Shown here: one piece after another, positions 6,038 to 13,167 of the stretch
Layout: each line of letters begins with the position of its first letter
How positions within the stretch are numbered: position 1 is the stretch's first letter
NCBI GenBank assembly: GCA_023254755.1
Contig: JALRKU010000201.1
Coordinates: forward strand, 1-13,729
DNA: 13,729 nt
Source: Aeromicrobium sp.
GTDB taxonomy: Bacteria > Actinomycetota > Actinomycetes > Propionibacteriales > Nocardioidaceae
Reading direction: 5' to 3'
Notes under the pieces: generated by a model
Database searches by the model: none
What the model was told of the DNA's origin: nothing
What the model saw: the letters and a program-made list of their open reading frames with translations, nothing else
Program-made: the position numbers and the translations under genes

Positions 6038-7120
6038 TCAGCTCCTGGCCAGGCGGGAGGTGCGGTCGATCGTGGCCGATCCGACGACCCGGGTGCCGTC
6101 GTAGACGACGCACGCCTGGCCCGGCGCGATGCCGTCGGCGGGATCGAGCAGCTCGACCTCGACGCGGTCGCCATCGGCCCGGACGACGGCCCGGTGCTCG
6201 GCGCCGTGCGCCCTGAGCTGGACCGTGTACTCCCCCGCGACCGGCGGAGCGGCGCACCACAGCGGACGCACGCAGTGCAGCGCGTCGACCGCCAGCGACG
6301 CCCGCGGGCCGACCGTGACGGTGCCCGACACCGGCTCGATGTCGAGCACGAAGCGGGGCTTGCCGTCGGGCGCCGGCACGCCGAGGCGCAGCCCACGACG
6401 CTGGCCGACCGTGAACGCGTAGGCACCGTCGTGCTCGCCGACGACCGCGCCCGACTCGTCGACGATCGCGCCGGGACGAGGGCCCAGCTTCTCGGCGAGC
6501 CAGCCCGCGTTGTCGCCGTCGGCGATGAAGCAGATGTCGTGGCTGTCCGGCTTGCGGGCGACCTGCAGCCCTCGCTGCTCGGCCTCGGCCCGCACGACGT
6601 CCTTGGTCGTGTCGCCGAGCGGGAACAGCGAGTGCCGCAGCTGCTCCTGCGTGAGCACCCCGAGCACGTACGACTGGTCCTTGCCGTGATCGGCCGACCG
6701 GTGCATCTCGACTCCACCAGGCCCCTCGACGAGACGGGCGTAGTGTCCCGTGGCGACGGCGTCGAAGCCGAGCGCCAGCGCCCGCTCGAGGACGGCGGCG
6801 AACTTGATCTTCTCGTTGCACCGCAGGCACGGGTTGGGGGTGCGCCCGGCCGTGTACTCGGCCACGAAGTCGTCGACGACGGTGTCGGCGAACTCCTCGC
6901 TCATGTCCCACACGTAGAACGGGATGCCGAGGGCGTCGGCCGCGCGGCGCGCGTCGTTGCTGTCCTCGATCGAGCAGCAGCCCCGGGCACCGGACCGGTA
7001 CGAACGCGGGTTGCGGCTCAGCGCCAGGTGGATCCCGGTGACGTCGTGCCCCGCGTCGACCGCCCGAGCGGCAGCGACCGCCGAGTCGACCCCGCCCGAC
7101 ATCGCCGCGACGATCCTCAT
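6038..7120 (-). CDS. mnmA: tRNA-specific 2-thiouridylase MnmA
   Basis: MnmA (TrmU) activates U34 of the tRNAs for Lys, Glu and Gln with ATP and replaces its 2-oxygen with sulfur relayed from a cysteine desulfurase. The protein has 360 residues, the normal size. The P-loop SGGVDSAVAA lies at residues 8-17. The first catalytic cysteine is Cys101 in NPCLRCNEKIKF, GKDQSYVL begins at 146, and the second catalytic cysteine is Cys197 in SHDICFI. The FTVGQRRGL segment and a C-terminal beta-barrel follow. The ATG at 7120 has GGAGG five bases upstream. It sits 25 bases after the cysteine desulfurase stop, which pairs enzyme and sulfur donor in one transcript, and two bases before the MetE-like gene. 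Confidence 0.97.
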   Translation of the reverse strand: MRIVAAMSGGVDSAVAAARAVDAGHDVTGIHLALSRNPRSYRSGARGCCSIEDSNDARRAADALGIPFYVWDMSEEFADTVVDDFVAEYTAGRTPNPCLRCNEKIKFAAVLERALALGFDAVATGHYARLVEGPGGVEMHRSADHGKDQSYVLGVLTQEQLRHSLFPLGDTTKDVVRAEAEQRGLQVARKPDSHDICFIADGDNAGWLAEKLGPRPGAIVDESGAVVGEHDGAYAFTVGQRRGLRLGVPAPDGKPRFVLDIEPVSGTVTVGPRASLAVDALHCVRPLWCAAPPVAGEYTVQLRAHGAEHRAVVRADGDRVEVELLDPADGIAPGQACVVYDGTRVVGSATIDRTSRLARS

Positions 7121-7125
7121 CTGAC

Positions 7126-7130
7126 CCTCC
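7126..7130 (-). promoter_or_regulatory. Ribosome binding site of mnmA
   Basis: GGAGG on the minus strand sits five bases before the ATG at 7120. It rules out the longer open frame that reaches back into the desulfurase gene. Confidence 0.85.
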
Positions 7131-7145
7131 GGATCGGGGCGCGCA

Positions 7146-8336
7146 TCAGCGCACCCCGGCGCGGAGAGCTCGCTCGTGCACCGTGGGCAGCACCGCGAGC
7201 AGCCGGTCGACGTCGTCCTCGGTGGACGTGTGGCCGAGGCTGAACCGCAGCGAGCCGCGAGCGGCCACTTCGTCGTAGCCCATCGCGAGCAGCACGTGGC
7301 TCGGCTGCGGGACGCCCGCCGCGCAGGCCGACCCGGTCGAGCACTCGACACCCTGGGCGTCGAGCAGCATCAGCATCGCGTCGCCCTCGCAGCCGGGGAA
7401 CGTCACGTGCGCGATGTTGGGCAGTCGGTGGGTGGGGCCGGCAGTCGGGTCGCCGTTGACGATCGCGTCGGGCACGATGCGCCGGATCCCCTCGACCAGG
7501 CGGGTGCGCAGCGCCTCGATGCGCGCGGTGCTCGCCGCCTGACGCTCCACCGTCAGGTCGAGCGCCGTGGCGAAGGACGCGATCAGCGCGACGCCGATCG
7601 TGCCCGAGCGGATGTCGCGCTCCTGCCCTCCCCCGTGCAGCAGGGCGACGGGGTCGAGCTCGCGACGGATGACCAGGGCGCCGACGCCCACGGGTCCACC
7701 GAGCTTGTGGGCCGTGACGGTCATGGCGTCGAGCTCGGACGCCGCGAAGTCGAGCGGCACGTAGCCCGCCGCCTGCACCGCGTCGCTGTGCACCGGCACG
7801 TCGTGCTCGCGCGCGATCCGCACGACCTCGTCGATCGGCTGGATCGTGCCCATCTCGTTGTTGGCCCACATCGTGGTGATCGCCGCGACCGCCGACGGAT
7901 CGGCCTCGACCTCGGCCCGCAGCGCCTCGACGACGACGCGTCCGGACCGGTCGACCGGGGTCATGGCGATCTCGGCGTCCTCGTGCTTGGCGAGCCACGT
8001 GACCGGGTCGAGCAGCGCGTGGTGCTCGATCGAGCTGAACACGACGCGGCGCCGCGACGGATCCTGCGCGCGCCGCGCCCAGTACAGGCCCTTGATGGCC
8101 AGGTTGTTGGCCTCGGTGCCGCCCGAGCAGAACACGACCTCGCTGGGTCGCGCGCCCAGCCGCTCGGCGACGAGCTCGCGCGACTCCTCGACGACGCGCC
8201 GAGCCGCGCGACCGGAGGCGTGCAGGGACGACGCGTTGCCGAGCCGGGCGAGCTCGGAGGTCATGACGTCGATCGCCTCGGGCCACATGGGGGTCGTGGC
8301 CGCGTGGTCGAGGTACGCCAGCGGTGCGTCGGTCAT
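7146..8336 (-). CDS. Cysteine desulfurase, NifS/IscS type
   Basis: This 396-residue pyridoxal-phosphate enzyme converts cysteine to alanine and carries the released sulfur as a persulfide. It opens with AYLDHAATTP. It has SGGTEANNLAIKG, His105 in SIEHHA (stacks on the cofactor), Asp185 in SDAVQ, and Lys211 in TAHKLGG, which forms the Schiff base. The mobile loop ECSTGSACAAG carries the catalytic Cys338, with Cys332 nearby, and RFSLG follows near the end. The short GSAC loop marks class I, the IscS/NifS group. No IscU- or Fe-S-assembly gene is adjacent, and mnmA follows directly, so tRNA thiolation is the most likely main use. A role in Fe-S assembly is possible. The ATG at 8336 has no ribosome binding site but has TACGCT seven bases upstream. 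Confidence 0.95.
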   Translation of the reverse strand: MTDAPLAYLDHAATTPMWPEAIDVMTSELARLGNASSLHASGRAARRVVEESRELVAERLGARPSEVVFCSGGTEANNLAIKGLYWARRAQDPSRRRVVFSSIEHHALLDPVTWLAKHEDAEIAMTPVDRSGRVVVEALRAEVEADPSAVAAITTMWANNEMGTIQPIDEVVRIAREHDVPVHSDAVQAAGYVPLDFAASELDAMTVTAHKLGGPVGVGALVIRRELDPVALLHGGGQERDIRSGTIGVALIASFATALDLTVERQAASTARIEALRTRLVEGIRRIVPDAIVNGDPTAGPTHRLPNIAHVTFPGCEGDAMLMLLDAQGVECSTGSACAAGVPQPSHVLLAMGYDEVAARGSLRFSLGHTSTEDDVDRLLAVLPTVHERALRAGVR

Positions 8337-8343
8337 CGGGTCA

Positions 8344-8349
8344 AGCGTA
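8344..8349 (-). promoter_or_regulatory. Probable -10 box of the cysteine desulfurase-mnmA-metE-like operon
   Basis: TACGCT on the minus strand is followed by seven bases and then the ATG at 8336. It lies in the 54-base gap after the preceding gene. Placement fits leaderless transcription; no convincing -35 was seen. Confidence 0.5.
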
Positions 8350-8390
8350 GTGCGGGCACCCCGCGGCGCCGTCGCCGATCGCCGATCGAC

Positions 8391-8756
8391 TCACGCGGCC
8401 GGCGCGCTCGCGATCCACTGACGCCACTGCTCGGCCTGCCGGGCGTCGATGCCGAAGCCGAGCGGCGCGGTCTTCTTGCCCGTCGCGACGTGCACGACGC
8501 GCTTGCCCTCGACCCGCAGGTCGGCGGGGCCGGCGACGGGGAAGCGGCGCAGCGTCATGCCGAACGCGTTCTTCATGCGCAGCTCGCCCTCCTCGATCGT
8601 CGCGACGGGGTTGATGGTCAGGAGCACGCCGAGCAGCACCAGGATCGCGCCGGGCAGGATCTGCAGCGTGTCGCCCGTGGCGAGCCCGAGGACGACGAGG
8701 AGCGCCCCGACGACCCCAGCGGCGATGGTGAACGGCTTGCTGTACCCGAGAGTCAT
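8391..8756 (-). CDS. Hypothetical small membrane protein with two helices and a soluble C-terminal half
   Basis: I do not recognise this 121-residue protein as a named family. Two hydrophobic segments, about residues 8-26 and 31-50, form a helical hairpin. They are followed by a beta-rich soluble half (about 51-121) with the pattern expected of a small PH-like or YdbS-type domain. That last point is an inference from layout only. It starts 21 bases after the stop of the LysM/BTAD gene and could be read through from the pilus operon. However, TACGGT six bases before its ATG suggests its own leaderless start, with GGAG only two bases from the ATG. Its link to pilus or sulfur genes is unknown. 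Confidence 0.8.
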   Translation of the reverse strand: MTLGYSKPFTIAAGVVGALLVVLGLATGDTLQILPGAILVLLGVLLTINPVATIEEGELRMKNAFGMTLRRFPVAGPADLRVEGKRVVHVATGKKTAPLGFGIDARQAEQWRQWIASAPAA

Positions 8757-8762
8757 GGCTCC

Positions 8763-8768
8763 ACCGTA
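8763..8768 (-). promoter_or_regulatory. Probable -10 box of the small two-helix membrane protein gene
   Basis: TACGGT on the minus strand ends six bases before the ATG at 8756 and lies between the LysM/BTAD stop and this gene. It resembles the boxes before ligA and the cysteine desulfurase gene in distance and sequence. Confidence 0.4.
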
Positions 8769-8777
8769 GGGGGCGCG

Positions 8778-11414
8778 TCAGGCCTGGGCGGCCTCGGGTG
8801 CAGGCGGCAGCAGCTCGTCGACGAGGGCCTCGGTCTCGGCCTCGAGGGGAATCCCCTGCAGCGCCGAGCCCATCTCCTCGAGCGTGCGGTGCACGCCGGC
8901 GACGCCCTCGGCCGCGTGACGCAACCGCAGCAGCGAGCGCCACAGCGGCTGGTGACCGGGCGCGACCAGCAGGCCGGTCCGTGCCGCCTGCTGGGCACCG
9001 TCGGGATCGCCGCCGAGCAGCTGCACGAGTCGCTCGGCTGCACCGACGAGCACCGTCGTCATCGAGCGCGGCAGGTCGTCACGGGCGACCCAGGCGTAGC
9101 GCCCCCGCGGGACCCGCTCGAACGGCTCGCCCCGGACGAAGCCCAGGGCTCGGGACAGCAGGTCGGCCTCGACACCGATCTGCGGGGTCCGCCGGGCGCG
9201 GTGCAGCAGCGACGTGACGACGTGCCAGTCGCACACGACCGCGTCGGCCAGGCTCAGACGTCCGTCGGCGTCGGCACGGAGGAGGTGGGTGCCGTCGACG
9301 TCGGGACCGAGCCACGTCCGAGCGCGAGCCACGGCCGCCTCGACGACGTCGGGGGTGACGCCCCGCGGCCACACCGCGGCCCCCAGCACGCTGGGGTGCA
9401 CGCCCTCGGGGTGCAGCGCCAGGTAGGTGACGATCTCGGTGCTCTGGTCGATGCGAGCGACCTCGCCGTCGGCCCCCTGGACGGCGATGCGGCCGATCAC
9501 GCCGATCCGCTGGCCTGCCGTGGCCCAGACGGCGTCGTCGACGTCGCGCACCAGCGCGGGCAGTGCCCGGCGGTCGTCGTCGGGGACCGGGGTGTCGCCG
9601 GCGACGAACAGGTCGGCGAGGCCGGCGACCTGCGCCGGGCCGAGTCGATTGGCCGTCGCGGCGATGCCGAGCTGCGGCACCTCGAGGTTGCCGCGGTCGT
9701 CGACGCGGACCCGCCACCGGGCGGCAGGGTGCTCCCCCACCACGACGACGGACAACGCCCGCTGCCCACCGCCGACCATCGACCCGAGGCGATCGGCGAC
9801 GTCGGGGTGCGGGACGTCGCCCGCCACCACCAGGTGCGACGGCGCGGGTGCACGACGGCCGACCCGGCCGCGCAGCACGTCGTCGGGCAGCGCTGCGACG
9901 TGGTCGGCGATCCGCTGGACGTCGTCGCGCAGGTCGGTCGAGACCGTGAGCCGGTCGGCACCGATGTCGCCGATGCCGTCGGGCAGCGCGCTGGCCGTGA
10001 CCCGGATCGTGTCGGCCCACGGCGCCGTGGCGGCCTGGATCGCGATCGACGACGCGACCTGCTGGGCCACGGCCGGCGAGCCGTCGATCGCGACGATGCC
10101 ACCGGCGGCCTCCAGGTCGACGAGCACGTCGCGACCCTCGACGTCGACACCCAGGCTCACCAGGGCGGGGTACGGCACCGGATCGGTCGGCGCGACCAGC
10201 TCGTCGTCGGCCGGACGCTCGCAGCGCCAGCGCCGTCCCTCGTCGTGGATGGTCCATCCCTCGACGGCGTCGGTGGCCTCGGGACTGATGTGCAGCTCGA
10301 CCGCGTCGTCGGTGAGCACCGCCGAGTAGATCGACGGCGGCACCACGCCGGCGGTGCGGCAGGCGGCCGCGAGCCGACGCAGCGCGACGTCGAGCCACAC
10401 CGTGCGCTCGGTCGTGGCCGCGACGCGCAGGTCGGCCTCGAGTGCACGGGCCTCCTCGTCGGCCCGGGCGCCGAGGCGACGACGACGCACCAGCAGCAGG
10501 GCGCCGAGCACGCTTGCAGCGAGGACGCCGGAGCCGCCCGCCCACGAGCCGACCTGGTCGAACACGTTCTGATCGGCGTCGGACGCGACGTCGGCCGTGT
10601 CGGTGCCCGACGGCGCCGGTGCGGCGGGAGCCTGCTCCACCGGTGGCGGGGCCACCGTGAGTCCGACCGCGTCGTCGGGCATCTTCAGCTCCCAGCCCGG
10701 CTGGATCAGCCGAGCGAGCTCGAGCCGACGACCGTCGGGCTGCTGCACGTCCTTGTTGAGCTCGTAGATCTCGTGGTACCTGCGCCCGTCGCCCAGGTGG
10801 CGCTCGGCGATGTCCCAGAGGTTGTCGTGGTACCCGTCCTTCGGCGCCTGGACCGTGTAGACCTTGTGTCCCGCCTGTTCGGCGGCCGCCTGGGCCTCGA
10901 GCGTCTCGTCCAGCTGCTCGACCTCGGCGGCCGCAGTGGTGGCGAGCGTGCTCACCACGGTCGGCTGCTGCACGGGAACCTCGCTGGGAGCCGCCTGCGC
11001 CGGCCCTGCCACGACTCCGGTCAGCAGCAGGGCGCCCACCAGCACCCGGGCCAGCCGCTGGAACGGACCGCCCAGCGGGACGTGCGACGCCAGTCCGCCA
11101 CGCCGAGCGGCCACCACCTCCAGCACGACGCAGACCAGGAAGAACAGCCACGCCAGCCAGACGATCCCGACCAGCACCGTCAGCAGGTCCTCAACGCTCA
11201 GCTGCTGCGCCAGCTCGCGGGCGGCGGGCAGCTCGTGCGGGAGCGGCGGCGGCCCGGCCACCGCCAGCAGCAGCGCCGGCAGCCCGACCAGCAGCGCGAG
11301 CAGGGCGATGGCCGAGCCCACCGCTTCTCGGCGCGACCGGGGGACGTCGTCGTGCTCCACGAACCGCTCGAAGCGGGCCGCGGACGGGTCGCGGGTCGGA
11401 TCGTCGACACTCAT
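8778..11414 (-). CDS. Multi-pass membrane protein with LysM and SARP-like BTAD domains
   Basis: This 878-residue protein joins cell-wall and regulator modules. Hydrophobic segments lie at about 31-54, 77-102 and 123-141. A Gln/Ala-rich linker leads to a LysM-like domain at about 183-246 (YTVQAPKDGYHDNLWDIAER), which would bind peptidoglycan if exported. A fourth helix at about 293-312 ends in RRRR, placing the rest in the cytoplasm. A long domain (about 335-630) contains a P-loop-like turn, IDGSPAVAQ, without the GKS/T motif. Residues 636-740 look like a winged helix and 745-868 like a bacterial transcriptional activator (BTAD) repeat domain, as in SARP regulators. It overlaps tadG by one base with GGAGG six bases from the ATG, so it belongs to the pilus operon. 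Such LysM/BTAD proteins are known near actinobacterial Tad genes, but the function is unproven. Confidence 0.88.
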   Translation of the reverse strand: MSVDDPTRDPSAARFERFVEHDDVPRSRREAVGSAIALLALLVGLPALLLAVAGPPPLPHELPAARELAQQLSVEDLLTVLVGIVWLAWLFFLVCVVLEVVAARRGGLASHVPLGGPFQRLARVLVGALLLTGVVAGPAQAAPSEVPVQQPTVVSTLATTAAAEVEQLDETLEAQAAAEQAGHKVYTVQAPKDGYHDNLWDIAERHLGDGRRYHEIYELNKDVQQPDGRRLELARLIQPGWELKMPDDAVGLTVAPPPVEQAPAAPAPSGTDTADVASDADQNVFDQVGSWAGGSGVLAASVLGALLLVRRRRLGARADEEARALEADLRVAATTERTVWLDVALRRLAAACRTAGVVPPSIYSAVLTDDAVELHISPEATDAVEGWTIHDEGRRWRCERPADDELVAPTDPVPYPALVSLGVDVEGRDVLVDLEAAGGIVAIDGSPAVAQQVASSIAIQAATAPWADTIRVTASALPDGIGDIGADRLTVSTDLRDDVQRIADHVAALPDDVLRGRVGRRAPAPSHLVVAGDVPHPDVADRLGSMVGGGQRALSVVVVGEHPAARWRVRVDDRGNLEVPQLGIAATANRLGPAQVAGLADLFVAGDTPVPDDDRRALPALVRDVDDAVWATAGQRIGVIGRIAVQGADGEVARIDQSTEIVTYLALHPEGVHPSVLGAAVWPRGVTPDVVEAAVARARTWLGPDVDGTHLLRADADGRLSLADAVVCDWHVVTSLLHRARRTPQIGVEADLLSRALGFVRGEPFERVPRGRYAWVARDDLPRSMTTVLVGAAERLVQLLGGDPDGAQQAARTGLLVAPGHQPLWRSLLRLRHAAEGVAGVHRTLEEMGSALQGIPLEAETEALVDELLPPAPEAAQA

Positions 11415-11974
11415 CAGGGACCTCCGGTCTCGTCGGTCTCCGGGGCGGCGACCGCGCCGGCCCCGACGTTGTACTCGTGGACGTTGACCAGACCCAGCAG
11501 CAGGGTCGACGTCGTGTCCTCGACGGTGACGTCGACCGTGCCGTCCTGCTGCACGTCGACGAGGAACTGGTTGGACGCGTAGCCGCGGCCACGCAGGTAG
11601 TCGGCGGCGCGGGTCTGCGCGAGCTGCTGGTTGACCTGGATGTCGCCACCCGCGCGGAGCACCTGCACGTCGATCGAGTCGGCGCCCACGCGGGCGGCCT
11701 GCTCGGCGTCGTCGGCGACCCGCATGCGCGCGTTGATCGCGAGGCCGCCGTCGACCACGAGGCCGGCGCAGACCAGCAGCAGCAACGACATGCCCACGAC
11801 GAACAGCGTGGCCATGCCTCGCTCCTCGCGCCGGCTCGCTGTGCCACTGCGCTCGCGCCCGCTCGCGGTGTCCATGCGCTCGCGCCCGCTCACTGTGTCC
11901 ATGCGCTCGCGCCCGCTCGCTGTGTTCATCGGTTCGCGCCCGCTCACTGTGCTCATCGGTTCGCGCCCGCTCAC
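11414..11974 (-). CDS. TadG-like pilus assembly protein with N-terminal repeat tract
   Basis: This 186-residue protein has one hydrophobic segment at about 55-76 (MATLFVVGMSLLLL...). That is the TadG/TadE type of N-terminal anchor, followed by an extracytoplasmic domain of about 110 residues. Residues 1-45 are five copies of a nine-residue repeat of the type VSGRERMDT, with a degenerate sixth copy ending in EERG just before the anchor. Unlike the two TadE-like neighbours there is no glutamate five residues after the ERG glycine, so cleavage by the prepilin peptidase is less likely. The GTG at 11974 overlaps the preceding stop (GTGA) and has GGAGG five bases upstream. The ATG at 11815, with GAGGAG six bases upstream, is an alternative start that would omit the repeats. 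It probably acts in minor pilin or anchoring functions of a Tad pilus. Confidence 0.82.
   Translation of the reverse strand: MSGREPMSTVSGREPMNTASGRERMDTVSGRERMDTASGRERSGTASRREERGMATLFVVGMSLLLLVCAGLVVDGGLAINARMRVADDAEQAARVGADSIDVQVLRAGGDIQVNQQLAQTRAADYLRGRGYASNQFLVDVQQDGTVDVTVEDTTSTLLLGLVNVHEYNVGAGAVAAPETDETGGP
11421..11425 (-). promoter_or_regulatory. Ribosome binding site of the LysM/BTAD gene
   Basis: GGAGG on the minus strand lies six bases before the ATG at 11414, inside the last codons of the tadG-like gene. It supports translation coupled across the one-base overlap (TGATG). Confidence 0.8.
11840..11974. repeat. Five tandem 27-bp repeats at the start of the tadG-like gene
   Basis: Units on the coding strand begin at 11974, 11947, 11920, 11893 and 11866, each 27 bases, encoding nine residues of the type VSGRE(P/R)M(S/N/D)T. 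The central GCGAGCGGGCGCGAG-like core is shared, while units 1-2 differ from 3-4 in a block around the ATG. A degenerate sixth unit follows down to about 11816. The first unit includes the start codon itself, and units 2 and 4 repeat that GTG in frame. The five bases before the start, ACACA, match the unit ends, so the duplicated segment extended across the start region. Confidence 0.92.
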
Positions 11975-12540
11975 TGTGTCCTCCGGTACGTGTCGAGGGG
12001 CGCCGAGCCGGTCACCGAGACCGGGACGGTGCCGCCGAGACCGATGAGACCGAGGTCGTCGACGGGGACGTCGCAGTGCACCTCGACCTCGACGATCCCG
12101 CCCGAGCGGAAGTCACCGGTGACGTTCGCGGTGCGGCAGTCCCAGAAGTCGTCGAGCTGGTCGGCCACGGTGGCGCGGGCCGAGACCCGGGCCGCGTCGA
12201 AGGAGCGCTCGAACGAGGCCGCACGGGCCGCGTCGCGCGCCGCCGCCTCGACGTCCGCCTCGACCGACACGAACCGGCCCCCGGCGATCACCAGCAGGGT
12301 GAAGAGCACCAGCACCGGGACCATCAGGACGACCTCGATGGCCACCGAGCCTCGCTCGTCGTCCAGTACCGAGCCTCGCTCGTCGCCCAACACCGAGCCT
12401 CGCTCGTCGTCCAGCACCGAGCCTCGCTCGTCGTCCAGCACCGAGCCTCGCTCGTCGTCCAGCACCGAGCCCCGCTCGTCGTCCAGCACCGAGCCCCGCT
12501 CGTCGTCCAGCACCGAGCCCTGTTCGTTCCGGGCCGTCAC
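11971..12540 (-). CDS. TadE-like pseudopilin with N-terminal repeat tract
   Basis: This 189-residue protein has a TadE-type anchor at about 67-89 (AIEVVLMVPVLVLFTLLVIAGG) and a periplasm-side domain with one cysteine pair (CRTANV and VHCDVP). Before the anchor, residues 11-66 are seven copies of the eight-residue unit LDDERGSV (one is LGDERGSV), preceded by a diverged copy, ARNEQGSV. The last unit runs into the anchor as G64-SVAIE69. That gives glycine before the cut and glutamate at +5, the signature for prepilin peptidase cleavage. Cleavage there would remove the whole repeat tract. Start GTG 12540 overlaps the previous stop as GTGA without its own ribosome binding site, so translation is likely coupled. 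It lies between another tadE-like gene and the tadG-like gene. Confidence 0.85.
   Translation of the reverse strand: MTARNEQGSVLDDERGSVLDDERGSVLDDERGSVLDDERGSVLDDERGSVLGDERGSVLDDERGSVAIEVVLMVPVLVLFTLLVIAGGRFVSVEADVEAAARDAARAASFERSFDAARVSARATVADQLDDFWDCRTANVTGDFRSGGIVEVEVHCDVPVDDLGLIGLGGTVPVSVTGSAPLDTYRRTQ
11980..11984 (-). promoter_or_regulatory. Ribosome binding site of the tadG-like gene
   Basis: GGAGG on the minus strand lies five bases before the GTG at 11974. It favours initiation at the first repeat unit rather than at a later in-frame ATG. Confidence 0.8.
12343..12540. repeat. Seven tandem 24-bp repeats in the second tadE-like gene
   Basis: Seven 24-base units fill 12343-12510. Three adjacent units (12391-12462) are identical, the two nearest the start differ from them by one base, the unit at 12343-12366 is again identical to them, and the unit at 12367-12390 differs at three positions. 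A diverged copy occupies 12511-12534. Each encodes LDDERGSV. The near-identity of most copies suggests recent expansion by slippage or unequal recombination, in steps that keep the reading frame. Confidence 0.95.
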
Positions 12541-12947
12541 GGTGCCACGTCCGGCTCGAAGCGCTCGACCGGCCCCCGGACGGTCTCGCTGACCTCGACG
12601 ATGTCGAGGAAGGGCACGATGCGCGGCGCGTGGCCCGTCACGACGGTCTCGACGACGTCGTCGCCGACCGGGCGGACCCGGACGACCGCGCCGGCGAGCA
12701 TCCCGTCGCCCATGTCGTTGACGACCTGGTTGCCCTTCGCGACGCCCTGGTCGACGTCGCCGGTGACCCGTGCGACGCGGTTGGCCTCCCGCGCCGCCGC
12801 CGACGCGTACTCGTTGGCCAGGTAGATCAGAGCGAACTGGACGGTCACCACGATCATCCCCAGGAGCAGCGGCATGTAGAGGACCAGCTCGACCGAGCTG
12901 TAGCCCCCTTCACGCCGCGACCTGGAGTCGCGGGACCGCCGCCGCAT
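12537..12947 (-). CDS. TadE-like pseudopilin, pilus assembly
   Basis: This 136-residue protein begins with a very basic stretch, MRRRSRDSRSRRE, and continues GGYSSVELVLYMP into a hydrophobic helix at about 19-44. Gly15 followed by YSSVE with glutamate at +5 fits the prepilin-peptidase site of TadE pseudopilins. The rest is a small extracytoplasmic domain. The start is the ATG at 12947, which overlaps the stop of the pilin-like gene by one base (TGATG). A longer open frame back to 13061 is rejected because it would run over the pilin gene and add a charged non-family stretch. The end overlaps the next gene by four bases. The role is probably a minor pilin of a Tad pilus; the name tadE versus tadF cannot be settled. 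Confidence 0.87.
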   Translation of the reverse strand: MRRRSRDSRSRREGGYSSVELVLYMPLLLGMIVVTVQFALIYLANEYASAAAREANRVARVTGDVDQGVAKGNQVVNDMGDGMLAGAVVRVRPVGDDVVETVVTGHAPRIVPFLDIVEVSETVRGPVERFEPDVAP

Positions 12948-13162
12948 CACTGTCGGCGGATCTCGTCCGAGATCTCGTTGGCCTCGCCGGTGAGCGCCGG
13001 CACGAGGATGGCCGCGATCAGTCCGCACACGCCGACGACGATGGCGGCGATGATGATCCACTCGACCGCGGACGCACCCCGCTCGTCGCGGGCCCGGTCG
13101 GCTCGGACGTCGAGGACCAGCAGCAGGTACCCGAGCGGCGTGGTCGGTGAGATGTCCTTCAT
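12947..13162 (-). CDS. Flp-like pilin precursor
   Basis: This 71-residue protein has the size and layout of a Flp pilin: a leader of about 29 residues, then one long hydrophobic helix (about 36-57). The cleavage motif is DERG29-ASAVEW: glycine before the cut, glutamate at +5, and tryptophan at +6 where Flp pilins usually have tyrosine. The leader includes an extra hydrophobic patch, LGYLLLVLDV (residues 10-19), which is longer than the short basic leaders typical of Flp. It could be the major pilin or a pilin-like accessory protein. Start ATG 13162 has GGAG five bases upstream. The gene lies 28 bases after tadC and overlaps the tadE-like gene by one base. Confidence 0.85.
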   Translation of the reverse strand: MKDISPTTPLGYLLLVLDVRADRARDERGASAVEWIIIAAIVVGVCGLIAAILVPALTGEANEISDEIRRQ

Positions 13163-13167
13163 GGTGA

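Noticed and set aside
6038..7351. A 437-residue form of mnmA
   Set aside because: The extension lies in the end of the desulfurase gene, and GGAGG plus ATG at 7120 matches the family start MRIVAAMSGGVDS.
7176..11582. A 1468-residue open frame on the plus strand
   Set aside because: It runs antisense through cysteine desulfurase, the two-helix gene, the LysM/BTAD gene and into tadG. Its composition (Arg, Asp, His, Gly) is that of a GC-rich shadow frame, with no recognisable domain.
12537..13061. A longer 174-residue form of the first tadE-like gene
   Set aside because: The additional N-terminal residues overlap the pilin gene and look like an out-of-frame shadow; the overlapping ATG at 12947 fits the operon pattern.
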